From contig WACJ01000079.1 of NCBI GenBank assembly GCA_008973525.1, positions 992,001 to 1,056,000 on the forward strand: a stretch of DNA of 64,000 nucleotides, read 5' to 3'. Shown one piece after another: positions 34,811 through 46,827 of this stretch. Positions within the stretch are counted from its first letter, which is position 1, and the number at the start of each line of letters is the position of its first letter. Source of the DNA: Stenopsyche tienmushanensis. Lineage: Eukaryota > Arthropoda > Insecta > Trichoptera > Stenopsychidae. The translations under genes were made by a program, and so were the position numbers. The notes beneath the pieces are model-generated. The model saw only the letters and a list, made by a program, of their open reading frames with translations. It did not search any database and was not told the origin of the DNA.

Positions 34811-37084
34811 GGTTTCGAAATTAAAATAATATATTTCGTTAAAAAAATGCGTAAAAACATTTGTATCAATCCAATATAATGCAACTTATCGTAGATCTAT
34901 AACCTATTTATACCCATTCAAAAGAAGAAATCACAATGATATCATCGATATTAGGTATTAACCACTTCATACGCTCGATGTTAAAAACAACATGAGCTTT
35001 GAGTTTTAGTTCTTAACTACAAAGGATGCTTCAGGGACATTTTTATATGGGATTTGTGTGATTATAAGGAAATTTGCTTGGAATGTAATAAAAACTGCTC
35101 AAGATTTAATGCGAAACTCGCTTATTTAATGTGAATTTATCCAGTTGTAAGCATCTAAGCAAACTAAATAGGATAAGGAACTTTGATAGACATCAAAATA
35201 CCAATCATAAATGTATAAGAAAAGCAACATTCGATAAATGATTTATTATCGAATATAATTTTTGGCTCAAACTGAATACCACAATGACGTCTACGATATC
35301 GGTTTCAAAACCAGTATAGTCCAAATGAACTCCTCGGCTACGTTTCAAATTTCCTAATGTGTCCATGTCACTGGAATGATTTATTTTTTCTTCGCGGTTG
35401 TAACGTCTCCTTTCATATGAAATCGATCAATGAAATCTGTCAAGCTTATTGACGAAGATGAATACAATGAACTCTGAGAGGTCACAATAAAGACGTTTCC
35501 AATAAAGGCGAATCGCGACGTCGACTTGATTAAGCTGGCCGAAAGCTAATTCAAGGAGCTTTTAATTCATCGGAAGGAGCTTTACTTAAGGAAATGCCAT
35601 TCATTCCGCAATGCAATTTTGTCTGCTCTTCACTGACAAAGATCGATTTCGTGATTCTTAGAAGATTATATAATGGTTAAAATTGGTTATAATATTTTAT
35701 TTTTATTTTTAATTGCATAAATCAATACATTTGTGTGTCAATCTTTCCATTCAAAATATGTTTATTCCAGAGTATTTTTTTGGCACAGACGTCCACCCAC
35801 CGGTCCTCATTTACAAGATTAATAGAAGTGTAATTAGGAACCGAATTATCTTTGAAGGGTTATTTTCTTCGACAGGTCATTAAATAAAAAGCCTTGTTAA
35901 CCCGAAAGAAAATTTCCAAAGTAAAAAGATCCTAATTAATTACAGAGAGCGGAAAATCATTTATTTAAAGCGCTCCATTTTCTTTTTTCGCTAAGTGACT
36001 CTCGGAAAATTCTGCTGAAAAATAAAAAATGCCCTTTTCTCCTTTTAATTTAATATTCACTTTTGGTCGAGTAGTGATATTTCGTCGGGAGATTTCTTTT
36101 CTTTCCTCCTCTGCCGAGTATGCAAATTTTTATTTAGCCCTTACATATTGATTAAGCGGGTCGTAGAAATCCCCAAATAAACTGTTTAATTTAATTCGGT
36201 ATTAATAGCCGGGAAAAATAAGGCACCCTCCTAAAGGGGACTTAATTTAAATAATAAAAACAAACAATACGACCGAATACCACAGGGGTTGAATGTGTAT
36301 TTTCATCGGAATCGTGAGGTTGCCGTGTATATTTTTTTTTAATAAACACTCATCAAACGATTTATTGCGGCCATAAAATGATACAATTACTTTTGATATG
36401 AACGCTAGGATACACATTAACTTATAAAACATTATATGGGATGCATAGGCCCAGTGGGATATTAAGAAAAATCTCGATCCACAAATTAAAAATGCATTTT
36501 TATTATATTTACAAAAAAAGATTGATAGACATTTGGTTGAGAAATTGGTAATGATTTGTATATTACAATAATTGCTTGTCTAAATATTTACACACAGTTT
36601 AGGATAGTATTATTTGAATATGAATTTTACGAACCTCCTTTATAATAAGCCTCCTGGATTTGAGATATTATGTGAAGATTCAGCCATAATTTAATTAGAT
36701 TTAAAATTTACATTGTGCAACATTTAATATGTGATTAACCTTAACGCCATCTCTCCATGGGTATTATAATTTTAAATTTATTTAAATATTACAGTGCATA
36801 AATTTGCCACCGTGTGACGCTTCCATTTGCTTGATCGTTATTGGGGATCTACAAAAACGTTTAACTACAACATATGAAGAAACTAACCCAAACTTTTTAA
36901 TATGATTTTAAAAAATAATTTACTATTGATATAAGCCATAATTGAAAGGTAATTGAACATTTTTTATTTAAAAAAAAAATCAACGACCACATCCAAGGTT
37001 AACACTTTTTTGTTCGGGAATCGCGTATCGCGTAAATAAAATTCATAAAATTTAACAAAAAGCGACCAGAATTAGAATAAAAGG
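34811..37084. other. Unassigned DNA; mixed-composition block 35270-36240
   Basis: No recognisable gene. The block 35270-36240 has higher complexity and moderate GC; the remainder is AT-rich. A possible TTAA partner for the following element lies at 36999-37002 but its adjoining bases do not match. Confidence 0.35.
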
Positions 37085-37165
37085 TTTGCGGCTATAGACG
37101 CGTATGGCCTGTTAGGATGAGCTCCTTTGGGCGTCTATAGACGCTTATGGCAATTAACCGGTTAA
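37085..37165 (-). mobile_element. piggyBac-like terminus with repeated subterminal palindrome
   Basis: CTATAGACGCGTATGGC (37092-37108) and CTATAGACGCTTATGGC (37135-37151) are direct copies 43 bp apart. The second is part of the palindrome GCGTCTATAGACGC. They are followed by TTAA-CCGG-TTAA (37154-37165). The right side of the element at 31632-32285 has the same plan: two palindrome copies about 45 bp apart, then TTAA-CTGC-TTAA. I infer a related but distinct family. A matching left end is not clear. Confidence 0.5.
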
Positions 37166-39149
37166 TATCGCAGTTTCCAGTAGGATTTTCTCAAATAAAT
37201 ATTATGCTCATGCACATTAAATACGTTATATTTCAATAAAGTCCATCTAAAAAACTTCGGGATTTCACAGGGAAGGTAAATGAGGTCGTGAGCAGAAGTA
37301 GCCCGTAAAAGTAGAGGAAAGTCGATAAATTACCGTTACGTCTAGCGCCTCCCCTATCATTCCACACCCCCCTTACTCCAATATCCCAGTTTGGGGGGTC
37401 CTGGTCTCTGTCCTTTTTATTCTTCCTCCAGTTTTCCCTGCTCTGCCGCCCATCTGAGGCAATTAGACATATCTTGGGAATTGGAGGGCACGCTGAAATC
37501 TCGTCTTTTCATTATTAAAAGTCATAACAGCGGAGCTGAAATCAAATCTCATTTTATGCGAATAAATATTTTTATATAGCCCGAATATAAATTATTCCAT
37601 TTTTATAACGCATTAAATACTATTTTGACGTATTTATGCGACGGGGAACATGTTTTCCTTGTATGCATATTAAGGCCCTTATTAAGAATTTGCATGCTTT
37701 TTAGTCATATTTCGCATAGAAATATGAGCTTTTCAGAAATAAATTCATACAGCTGGATTTATAACATCGTGCTTGACGCTGTTGTGTGGAATTTTTCATC
37801 GTTTTAATCTAGCTATACGCTGTCAAATTTCGCTTTCTCAAACAAAAAGCGTCCTTGAACAGTTAATTTGCTAAGCCACATGACAAAGTTTTCTTAATAT
37901 ACAAACGAGGCTTACATTTTGAACGGCTTGAAACTTTCTCGATACTTTTAAATAAAAAAGTTTCCCTCCCGGATAAAACTGTCTATTACGGAAGTTAACT
38001 CGAAAAGTTTTCGCCGAAAAAATATAACGAGAAAAAAGATATATGGCGGAAAATTTAAATGAACCGCGAGGAAAAGCGGAAAGAATTTTATCCGTCATGC
38101 ACCCCGCATGCATGTCTTATTTATATGTATTTAAATAAGGGTTTCATGCATCAAAAATGCATTTACGTGCTGGAAATAAATCGTCTGCATATGTAAAAAA
38201 CATATGTCAACGGGCACGTGAAAGTGCATGTTTGTCGTCGCCGTTTTTATATCTTCAAGAATATGAATAATTAAGGCGATTTGCAAGTGTGAATAATATA
38301 CAATGTATTTACGAATAATACTATGCATATTTATAGACGATCATTGAAAGGATGTAGAAGGAAGGGTTGAAATTAAGCTTAGCCTACTGTTAATTTCCTG
38401 TGAATATAATATTATAGCAGATCTGACCATTGCAGACGGAAATAGAAAACAATATGCATACACAAAGGGATGTTTTACTCCGAATCAATTAGTATGCAGA
38501 CATTATCGTGATTGTGAAAATATATAAAGACCTTTAAAAAATTAAATATTATGATTTCTATGCAAAAATATTATTATTATAGCTAGTATTAAATTAATAT
38601 TTCACCCAATCAAACTACATTATTACAGAATTATTATAAATTGAATAAAACATATAACACATCGCTCAATAAGTTCGTAGGATATTTTGGAAGAAATTTC
38701 ATAAATGAACGAATGTATTTTGGTATTTTTAACACTTTCTAGTTGTATTTTTTTAGTGTAACTCCAGCTTGAAATTAATTTTGCAAATTTTTCAGGCTTC
38801 ATACGAGTGAAAGTCTAAATCCATTTGGCGACATAATGCCGACTTACGAGTGGAAAGGGTAAATAAAATTGATTCTGTAATCGTATTTATGTGATGCATG
38901 GGATAAATACGAATGTCGCATCTGAGAGGCACGCATGTTGGTTTCAACTTAAGTTTCTTTTATCTTTTAATGTATTTCAATAATCTTTCAATTTATTGAA
39001 AAATCAGCAAAACTGCATTTTTTATTATTATTTTTTTATTTTTTAAAATAATACAATATTTAGGGGTCGCTACCAAGGTTTGAATTTTCATAAAAATATT
39101 AAAACACTGTTTTAATCACTAACTTTATATATCATTCACTACCCGCATA
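37166..39149. other. Unassigned DNA with GC-richer patch 37250-37560 and one solo mariner end
   Basis: 37250-37560 is mixed-composition and unique-looking. At 37870-38330 several 65-80-codon frames lack any known domain. The mariner end at 38653-38690 is listed separately. Confidence 0.35.
38653..38690 (+). repeat. Solo mariner/MITE left end
   Basis: TATAACACATCGCTCAATA then AGTTCGTAGGATAT is the left terminal repeat of the 16.6-kb family. No inverted partner is visible in the next kilobase. Confidence 0.65.
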
Positions 39150-40100
39150 GAATGAATTATTTTCTTTGCAGCCTTAAAATCAAAGTCATCTTTCTAAGTT
39201 TCAACACCTTTATTCAAAACTGTGATGAGATACTTAGTATCTGGAAAAATTGTAAAGAGATTCTAATCACAAAGTCTTCTATGCTTTTTTCGATGATGTG
39301 TTCGATATCAATTCTATTTCTTTTGGGGCAATCTTCTAAATCTTTGATTCTTAGTACATCTACCATATTTTGCTTATATTTAACTGAAAGCTCATCGTCG
39401 AAAAATTCAAAAGACACCAACTCTTCGACAATTTATAATAAATGGTCCAATATTTTTTTCGTGGCAACTTTGGCCATTGTTTTATATTTTCAAAGAATAC
39501 CAGGTATTTTATCGGTGCTAAATATCCAATAAAAGCTTAAAACCAGTATTTTATATGTATTACGACAGTGAAAAGACAAATATCTTTCACTGTTTTCATT
39601 TCCTTTTTCGTCAGTTTAAATTGATATTACAATTTTAAAAAATCAAGTAACACATAGGTTTAGATCCATTTAGCACGGTGAAGACCAGCAGGCCTCCTAA
39701 ATGGAATTACTTTTTCAGGAATTCCTCCCAAGTAAATAATGGAAAGATTCAGTAACTCTTTATAGTCATCTCGAGGTTGAGACACTTTCTGTGATTTTTG
39801 AGGATGTAGTATTATAATTTACTGTTTTATAATCACTTTGATCAATATTGTCCTAGTTCTTCTTAAACTTTTTAAATAATTGGATATTAGGAAAAATAAA
39901 CGGACCGAGAGATGGACTCACTTCAACTTCTAATATAATTACCATTATATGATGGCGACAAACTAGGCAAAGCATATCTTTTTTCCATTTTCTACTCCAA
40001 AAGAACACAAGCTCCATTTCTCAAGCCGGTGTTTACAGCTGTAGTTTTAAAACATAAAAGTAATACTTCACCAATAGAAAGTAACTTTGACTGGTGCAGA
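39150..40100 (-). pseudogene. Transposon-type ORF remnant, family remembered but not named
   Basis: Reading from 40095 downward: LLSIGEVLLLCFKTTAVNTG, RNGACVLLE then a stop and frameshift, LCLVCRHHIMVIILE, SPSLGPFIFPNIQLFKKFKK, a stop, then DNIDQSDYK. Further down comes DDYKELLNLSIIYLGGIPEK, PFRRPAGLHRAKWI, a gap, and EELVSFEFFDDELSVKYKQN with CPKRNRID and SIEDFVIRISLQFFQIL. I recall this order (TT..NTG...GAC.LLE, CRHH..E, GP..LFK.F, DDY.EL..L...LGG, H.A.W, FFD) from uncharacterised, multi-copy proteins of arthropods and Hydra that behave like transposon products. I cannot name a superfamily. The 126-codon plus-strand frame at 39152-39532 is a shadow of this. Stops, frameshifts and a deletion make it inactive. 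Confidence 0.55.
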
Positions 40101-43100
40101 TTTGGTGTTGATTGATCGATAAGCTAAATATTGGTTTTATTTTTAATTAGTATTGGTTTTATTTCTAGGGCAGAAAATTATATGACATGGTGACTGCCCA
40201 ATTTTTCAACAAAAGTCGAAAAATAAGGACCACCCTAATGTCTATCTATTTTATCAACAAAATAATACTATTTTTTTGCATTTAAGCAAATATAATAAAT
40301 TTGGAGCCCGATCTTTTTTGGATTGAAATATGCAATATTTGGGGTTCTTAGCCGTGTAAAATATCGTTTACGAACAAAATTTTTCTGAACAAGTCGGGCC
40401 GGAACAGCGAGGGGTAGGCGTTTGTTATTTATCCATTTCTTTATCTATACAAAACACGTGTAAATGTCCAACCCTAATGTTTTATAAGCTCCGTGAGATA
40501 TTATACGATCCATTTTTATGGATCGCATTAAATGGAAGGCCTTGTTGGGCGGCGGGCCATGGCCCCGTGCTATTCACCTGCCTTCAATTTTATAACACGT
40601 GAAAGCCTTGTTTTAGCCATAAATCAATCACCTTTATAGTAGCTCGGCGCATGTAACACGTGAATCAATTATGGTAACGCCGTACCGATATATCGTAGAT
40701 CCATTGTTGGCGGGTCAAGTGGTAAGCGCGGCTAAAATTTCTGCACGAATTTCTGGCATATATGATGCGAAAACCGACTTCTTCTGCTTATATTTAAATT
40801 AATTTTACACACGTCGTTTGGGTGTAAATCTGACGAAAATCATGTTTTTAAATAACTTGCCAATGAAAGTTCAAATGTATTAAAAATAGGTATTCATCTA
40901 TTAATGAACAAGCAAAATATTTTCACTGTTGTAATATTTCTCATCATTTATATTCAGAACTTAAAATCAAGTCATTAAGCTCTTTTAAACATATTTAAAA
41001 TAAATAAATTTCCTTGAATTCAAAAGCATTTCAATAATATATTTCAGTATTATTAGATACAAGAATAGGCAGTTGTTATATGCCAATAGTGTATACGAGC
41101 GTGATAATGTGGTCACATGCTATTTGACTGGCTTAAAAATATATTTTTTGAGTAAATACGATATATTGTAAGTCAAAAGACATGTATGCGAAAACTTACT
41201 CAAATAAAAAACAGACACTATTTTCACTTGATTTTTTGTTGTGTAAGTGCAATGCATCATATTCGCGAAGTAATGTTAAAAGGCAACGATTTCCACCCTC
41301 ATTCTTAGTCCCAAAAATAAAAAAGACAGCCATTCGTCTTTCAAGAGTAGGTCACGAAGGCCGGTTTTCATTTTTCGACAAAGTTAGTAGAGCCGTCTGC
41401 ATGACTCGGTCCGCTTCATTCACTTACGAGAAAATTTTCATTTCGGCGGGAAAATGTCTTGTGGAAATGGTACTCGGTGGTACCTTTTCGAGTGGCGTGA
41501 AGTACCTTCCGACAACGGCCTCGTGAAAATGAATGGTACCTTTAAATGAATGATCATTACCCTCACTTAGAGGGCCCACACCCTCCCCTGAAATGAGATA
41601 TAAGACACTTTTCACGACCCCCAACCCCCATTCTGCGAGGAAAGTGCTTCCACACTACATTATATTACATTACACGCGCTGTGATAGTCGGCGTTGAAAA
41701 ACTCACCCCCGAAAGAGATAAATCAAAAGAAAATAAATCTTGTTACTTTCCATTACTCGGAAGCCCTGTGTGTGTAAAGTATATGTGAATAGGAATGTCA
41801 TGTTATTAGATATGAAGGCTTTTGCGGCAGTCAGACTTTTTCCTGGCATCATTTATATTATTATCTTTTCGACATATTTCTTTGAGTTCTTCCCTTAACG
41901 TTTGACTTTACATATAAAATAGCAATATCAATTTCATGTCAGTCTATTTTGGGCACGAAGACCCTTAAATAATAAGCAATATATACAGCGTTAAACAACT
42001 CATAATATAATATGGTTGATGTAATTTTTACGCAAAAAATATAAGCAGAAATCGACCCAATTCGATGGCAATATTTTTCGTTTACCATTCCGATGATTGT
42101 TCGATTTTTCAAGCCCACTTTTGGAATACGGTGTTTTTCGACGATATCTGAAAATATAATCGACAGCTTATCTAGTTCGCTGTCAAAGGTAGGCGTGAAA
42201 CTTTTTGCCAAAAGGAATTCCTTTGGCGGAAAATAATAGAACTCTTATAGGAAAACTGTCTTTGGGTGTCGAAGATTTCATCGGAATTGTTACGGTTATT
42301 TCTCCTCCGAGAAACTCGCCTATTTCCATGTTTTCCATATTTTCCCCCAATTTCCGATATATGGGCACACATTTTTTTTATAATAAGAGGCCTGTTTATA
42401 CACAAATAGGATTTGGCTTTAAAATCGACTGTAGCAAAATGAAATATATACATATAATATACACATAAACTAATTGATGAACAAAACAGAAGGTAAGAAT
42501 GAACTATTTTAGAATTCGCAGCATCTGTTGCAGATACATTTAGATCCAAAAATAGCAAAATCATCAGGTATTCAAAAAGACCCAAATGCAAATTATTTAT
42601 TTTTAACCCTCCTTAGGATAGTTCCGGCCAACCCATCATATCCGCCCGACTGCCGAAAACGTGTCTAAAATAAATGAAGTTGTACACTTTAGCAGGCCGA
42701 TCTTATTTCTATCGCTTCCCGTAATTTATGGGATATCCCGAGTGATTTATTCAGACCGAGCGGAAGTCCGGTGGGCCGAGGGTGGCCCAACCTGGCCCAG
42801 GCACGACCCCTCGTGTAATTCTCCCCATCAGGTACACAATATTCCCTTTTCCATGACGCTCCCATTTCCTACGGAGGCTATCGGGAGCACTTTGCCTGGC
42901 AAAAAATAAGCAAACTTTTAGGCTCCAAAAAAAGCTGACAGAAGGCCTTTATATATACATGTATACATTTTGCCTCCTCTCCCGGTATATCATATAAAAT
43001 TGGTTAAAACATCGATCGTCTTGACCTCGGGGGGGGGGGGCGTCAATTGAAGTGAGGTGGAAAACGACGATGATCGAACAAGAAAAACACTTTTTGAGGG

Positions 43101-43739
43101 TTAAAAATAAGCTGTCTTAATCTCTCTTTGCTCAATCGGGAGGTGAATAAACACCATGGGAAGCAGGTTCATTATTTATAAAGTGCCGGAATTGGGTATT
43201 AAGAATCGCAAGGCTATCAGCTCTATCCAGACCGCAAGTCTTGATTGAATTCCATGAATTGAATCGAGATTGTTTTCTTCATCGGTTCGGTAAACACAAT
43301 AGGAATGATTCGGTTAGCTTTACAAGAAATAAACTTAGCTTGTACCATGAACTTAATAATAAGATCTCTACTTAAATTACAGAAATAATTAATTAACAGA
43401 TAATAAGTACTGAATTAAAAAAGTTTTATTTTATGTAATCAGTTTCAACATAATATAGGAAACATAAATACTTTTTGCGAACAACTGCTAACTTTTTTTA
43501 CTGCTAACGTTTTAAAATAATAAGATTTAAATATAATACATTATATAAATTGTATTTTTAACTCTTCTATCCATGAATGTTTTAATTTCTTTCCGTCAAT
43601 GAAATACATAAACAAACTATCATACGAAATGTACTAATCTGGTTTCTAAAAACATGTGGTTCAAAAGCATTTTCTGCAGCACTGTTAAATATAAATATAT
43701 TTTTTTCCAAGCATATGATGCAAAAAGGATTTCTTACGA
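40101..43739. other. Unassigned DNA with several GC-richer islands
   Basis: The islands are at 40380-40770, 41270-41690, 42190-42420 and 42600-43250. The island at 40380-40770 contains AGCCATAAATCAATCACC, with a Hox-like and a PBC-like word, and ATCCATTGTT (Sox-like). 43029-43040 is a run of 12 G. The open frames (139 codons at 42172-42591 minus, 114 at 41182-41526 plus) carry no recognised domain. Confidence 0.35.
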
Positions 43740-44006
43740 TACAGGTAAAATACAGGTCAGCGTGTAAGAAATATCATAAATTATTTTATGGAGCGAAAGG
43801 GTTAAAACTACCTTACGGAACATGAAAAAAAACATGATTTCTCATACAAATTCTATTAAAAATAAGGCTGAATAGACCACTTTTATTGACTCTATGTGAG
43901 AAAATATTAAAATTGATTTACGAAACATGAATAAAAACGTGATATCCAATACAAAACCTATGAAAAAATGGGTCTGACCAGACCATTTTATGGACAGATG
44001 GGTTAA
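43740..44006 (-). mobile_element. piggyBac-like ends in direct repeat
   Basis: On the minus strand two stretches start TTAACCC: TTAACCCATCTGTCCATAAA (from 44006) and TTAACCCTTTCGCTCCATAA (from 43805). The first is followed by GGTCTGGTCAGACC, an inverted repeat with a two-base centre. Between them, blocks AACATGAAAAAAAACATGAT (43819-43838) and AACATGAATAAAAACGTGAT (43924-43943) repeat about 105 bp apart, each followed by a CATACAAA/CAATACAAA word. TTAA plus a CCC-starting tip is typical of piggyBac ends. Two ends in the same direction suggest nested or partly duplicated copies. No transposase piece was found. Confidence 0.5.
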
Positions 44007-44146
44007 TAACGCCCTGGTGAAAGTACTCGATCGTTTAAATATCGATTTTAAAAATTATTCAATTAATAGACATCAATGGGGTTAAAAGATCGATGGGACT
44101 TTAATAGGAGTTTTTGACATTCATTAACATTTGAAGGAGGTGACTA

Positions 44147-44250
44147 GGGTTTGTCGGTTTCCAAAAACCGATTTTGAAAACACGGTTTTTAGGCAAAAAT
44201 TGTGACATTTGAAAACCGGTTTTTTTAATCCTAAAATTTGGTTTTAAATA
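44147..44250. repeat. AAACCG/CGGTTT-rich segment (possible hAT-type subterminal region)
   Basis: Within about 80 bp there are several copies of the words CGGTTT and AAACCG in both directions (TGTCGGTTTCC, AAAAACCGATTTTG, ACACGGTTTTTAGG, GAAAACCGGTTTTT). Clustered short inverted copies like these are seen in subterminal regions of some hAT elements. The assignment is only a suggestion. Confidence 0.4.
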
Positions 44251-44409
44251 CATATAAAAATTAAATTTTCATTATCTAAGACTTTTGGCCGATATTGAAT
44301 CGTTCACATGACGAAAATCCTTCAAAAGTTGTTGGCAGTTGATAAGAAATAGAGGAAGAATAATTTATATACTTTCCTTCTCCGTCACACGTTTGCACCA
44401 CGTCTACCG

Positions 44410-44514
44410 ATTTTATTATATATTACACAAACACAACTTAATATTTTAGCTAACAATTTCTATTTAAAATCAACGTTTTCTTACCACGCGAAAGTCTCGT
44501 GTATTTAATTTTAG
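44410..44514 (+). repeat. Dispersed repeat, copy B
   Basis: Partner of 3644-3779. It shares the same first 23 bases and four further blocks in the same order. Copy B is about 30 bp shorter because of small internal deletions. It lies 160 bp downstream of the AAACCG-rich segment, which copy A lacks, so the two are probably independent. Confidence 0.6.
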
Positions 44515-46703
44515 AACATATAAAGAAAAAATCCAAAATTACATTTACAAAAGCATTTAATAATTTAAGGCTTCTGGTATAGAACCTATATTTATATAAC
44601 TCTAACAGAACGCATTTCTCGAAGAGGCTTGAAATGCCTGTCATTGATCAATAGAGATGTATCTTTTGAGTTGAGACAGTTAAATGTCGTTACCAATAGA
44701 CCCCCATGAGGTTTAACCACCAGAATCGATTTCGTTTTCAAGTCCCAACTAGAATTAGTTCAGCGCCGAAAGGAACCATCTCGCTTTTCAATTCGCCCCA
44801 TCCATTTTCGCAACCTGTCCATCAATCGATACACACAAACTCAATATTTTTTTCGCGTGAAAATTTTCCAATTGCGCTGCGAATATTTACGTATTCCGTA
44901 TGCCTTTCAGCTGGAAAAACGTCTCGACAATCGAATCAAAGCACTGCTTATAATAAATAGTTAGTATTCATAGAGTGTGCTCGGGACGCTTTATTAATAA
45001 TATAAATCCCGCAGGTATGTGGTGTAAGCGTTCCCTTTCACAATTTTCTCCTTAATATTCGAGAGATTCAGATTTTCTCTTTCAGCATGAATATTAAATG
45101 GATCGCTTTGTATTTTATTGTATTATATGCAATGGGTTCCGATGCTTGAAAATTGTCTTTTTTGTGCAAATAACCCTTTGTAATTTCTGAATGTGAATTA
45201 TTAACCGAAACATATTTCTTGGGTTATCTCATATACTCTTATTAAAACGTTCAATGAACTTGATTTCGATTTTTTTTTAATCAAACTATATACTAAATTA
45301 AATAATTTCATCTTAATCTCTCTGCAAGTCTGTCAATTTACTTCTGAATGAGTAGATTTTACAAAGGAGGGCTAATGACGCCACTCCAGAACGGTCAAGG
45401 GGGAATAACAAAATTGGATCATCGATAAGAAAGATGCTAGTATCATAATTATCAAAACAAACGCCTACTCTCAAGACAACACAAACAAAAGTCATCTTAT
45501 CTTTGTTGAAAGAGCTTAATAGCTTATCCGACGATAGCGATTTCAGTTAATTGTACCTAAATTTCATGACGTTTAAATGATTATTTAGAGTACGATTTTT
45601 TGTTGTATAGTAAGTATAAATATTTATGAGTTTCTATAAAAAATATATTGCGAATGTTTAGACGTGTAGGGGTACCTTTATGGCACTACTTTGCCATCGA
45701 TGCACGAGTCTAAGATGAGACTCAAGACTTCCAAGATTTCCGGTCCGATTGAGTTATTGTTACATTATTACTTAGTTCATTAATAGCAACTTCACTCAAA
45801 GCATTGAAAAATCATTCGACAAATTATATTCAAATTACACCATTAATTTTATAACAACCTTATATTAAAAGGAGCATTTTCACGGCGTTTAAGGCTTTTG
45901 AATAACAAAACCGACGTGGCACGCACACGCATAAATTAATTTTATCTCAAACAAATTACATTGCCTTTCAATTAAAAAAATAAAGAAATTACCAAAGAAG
46001 TCTTATTTTTCAGCACAAAATCCTTTCCGTGAGAAATATTTTCAAATAAGGAATATCTTACGAAATCCTTGATTTTTTATCCCCCAGTGGATAATACGGT
46101 AAATTTTGTGTATGTTCGTTGAACAGCTCATTAAATTTGGGTTGAAACGGTTTCATTAACATAAAACACAATTACGTACTATAGCGATTATTTCCAAGAC
46201 ATTAGGCCCCATGAACAAAACGATAATTTAAGCCTTATGTAATGAAAGTTGTCTTGAAAAATAATGTATCCAGTTGAAAAAATCAAAATTTATTCCGATC
46301 GTATCGGGGCGATAATGATTTTTATGAGAAAAAGCAAACTTTGGAATCAACTTCCATGCGAAATTACTCTATATGATAGGGGAATTAAATATAAATAATA
46401 AATTTCGCAGGAAGCTGCCAGAAAAAATAATTTCCATTATGCTCGAAAAATTCTTTACTATATTTGCTTTGGTCATGTAATAGAATAATCAAAAATAAAC
46501 ATCTGCAAAAGCTCGGAAAAATACATTTTTGATCATTTATCAAGTATCAATTTTTCTTCGGGAAGGTTATATGCATTTTGATTTTCAATAGATGATGGAT
46601 CACATTATTTGATATCAAAATAAATATATATATATGGTGTATTTTTTTTAGCTAATACTTAAGTTTATTAAATAAATCAAAATTTAAAATCCGATTGTTT
46701 ATA
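44515..46703. other. Unassigned DNA; GC-richer patch 44690-45060
   Basis: The 84-codon frame at 44706-44960 lies in the patch and has no recognised domain. The rest is AT-rich. Confidence 0.35.
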
Positions 46704-46827
46704 ATAAAACAAATAATAACGTGTTGCGCAACAGAGGATGCTAATTTTTGCTGTTTTCTTCAGTGACAAGATCAAGAATCCGATCAATTTTTTTTTTACA
46801 GCAAAATTCCGGGTTATATTTGAATTC
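46704..46827. repeat. Composite dispersed repeat (GTTGCGCAAC motif plus a second shared motif)
   Basis: 46704-46735 matches 12371-12402 at 30 of 32 bases and includes GTTGCGCAAC. 46797-46827 matches 56100-56130 at 28 of 31 bases (TACAGCAAAATTCCG, then TATATT, then GAATTC). The two shared pieces lie 61 bp apart here and occur separately elsewhere, so 46704-46827 is probably the fullest copy of one interspersed repeat. GCAACAGAGGATGCTAAT has a hairpin a few bases before CTAA-T, which recalls a Helitron 3' end but is not proof. Confidence 0.5.

Noticed and set aside
39152..39532. 126-codon plus-strand frame
   Set aside because: The recognisable protein motifs lie on the opposite strand (EELVSFEFFDDE and following), so this frame is a shadow.
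42172..42591. 139-codon open frame on the minus strand
   Set aside because: Overlapping frames on both strands, no motif, and basic/hydrophobic composition as expected from translated non-coding DNA.
43029..43040. Run of 12 G
   Set aside because: Simple homopolymer, no wider structure; possibly a sequencing-sensitive site but not a feature.
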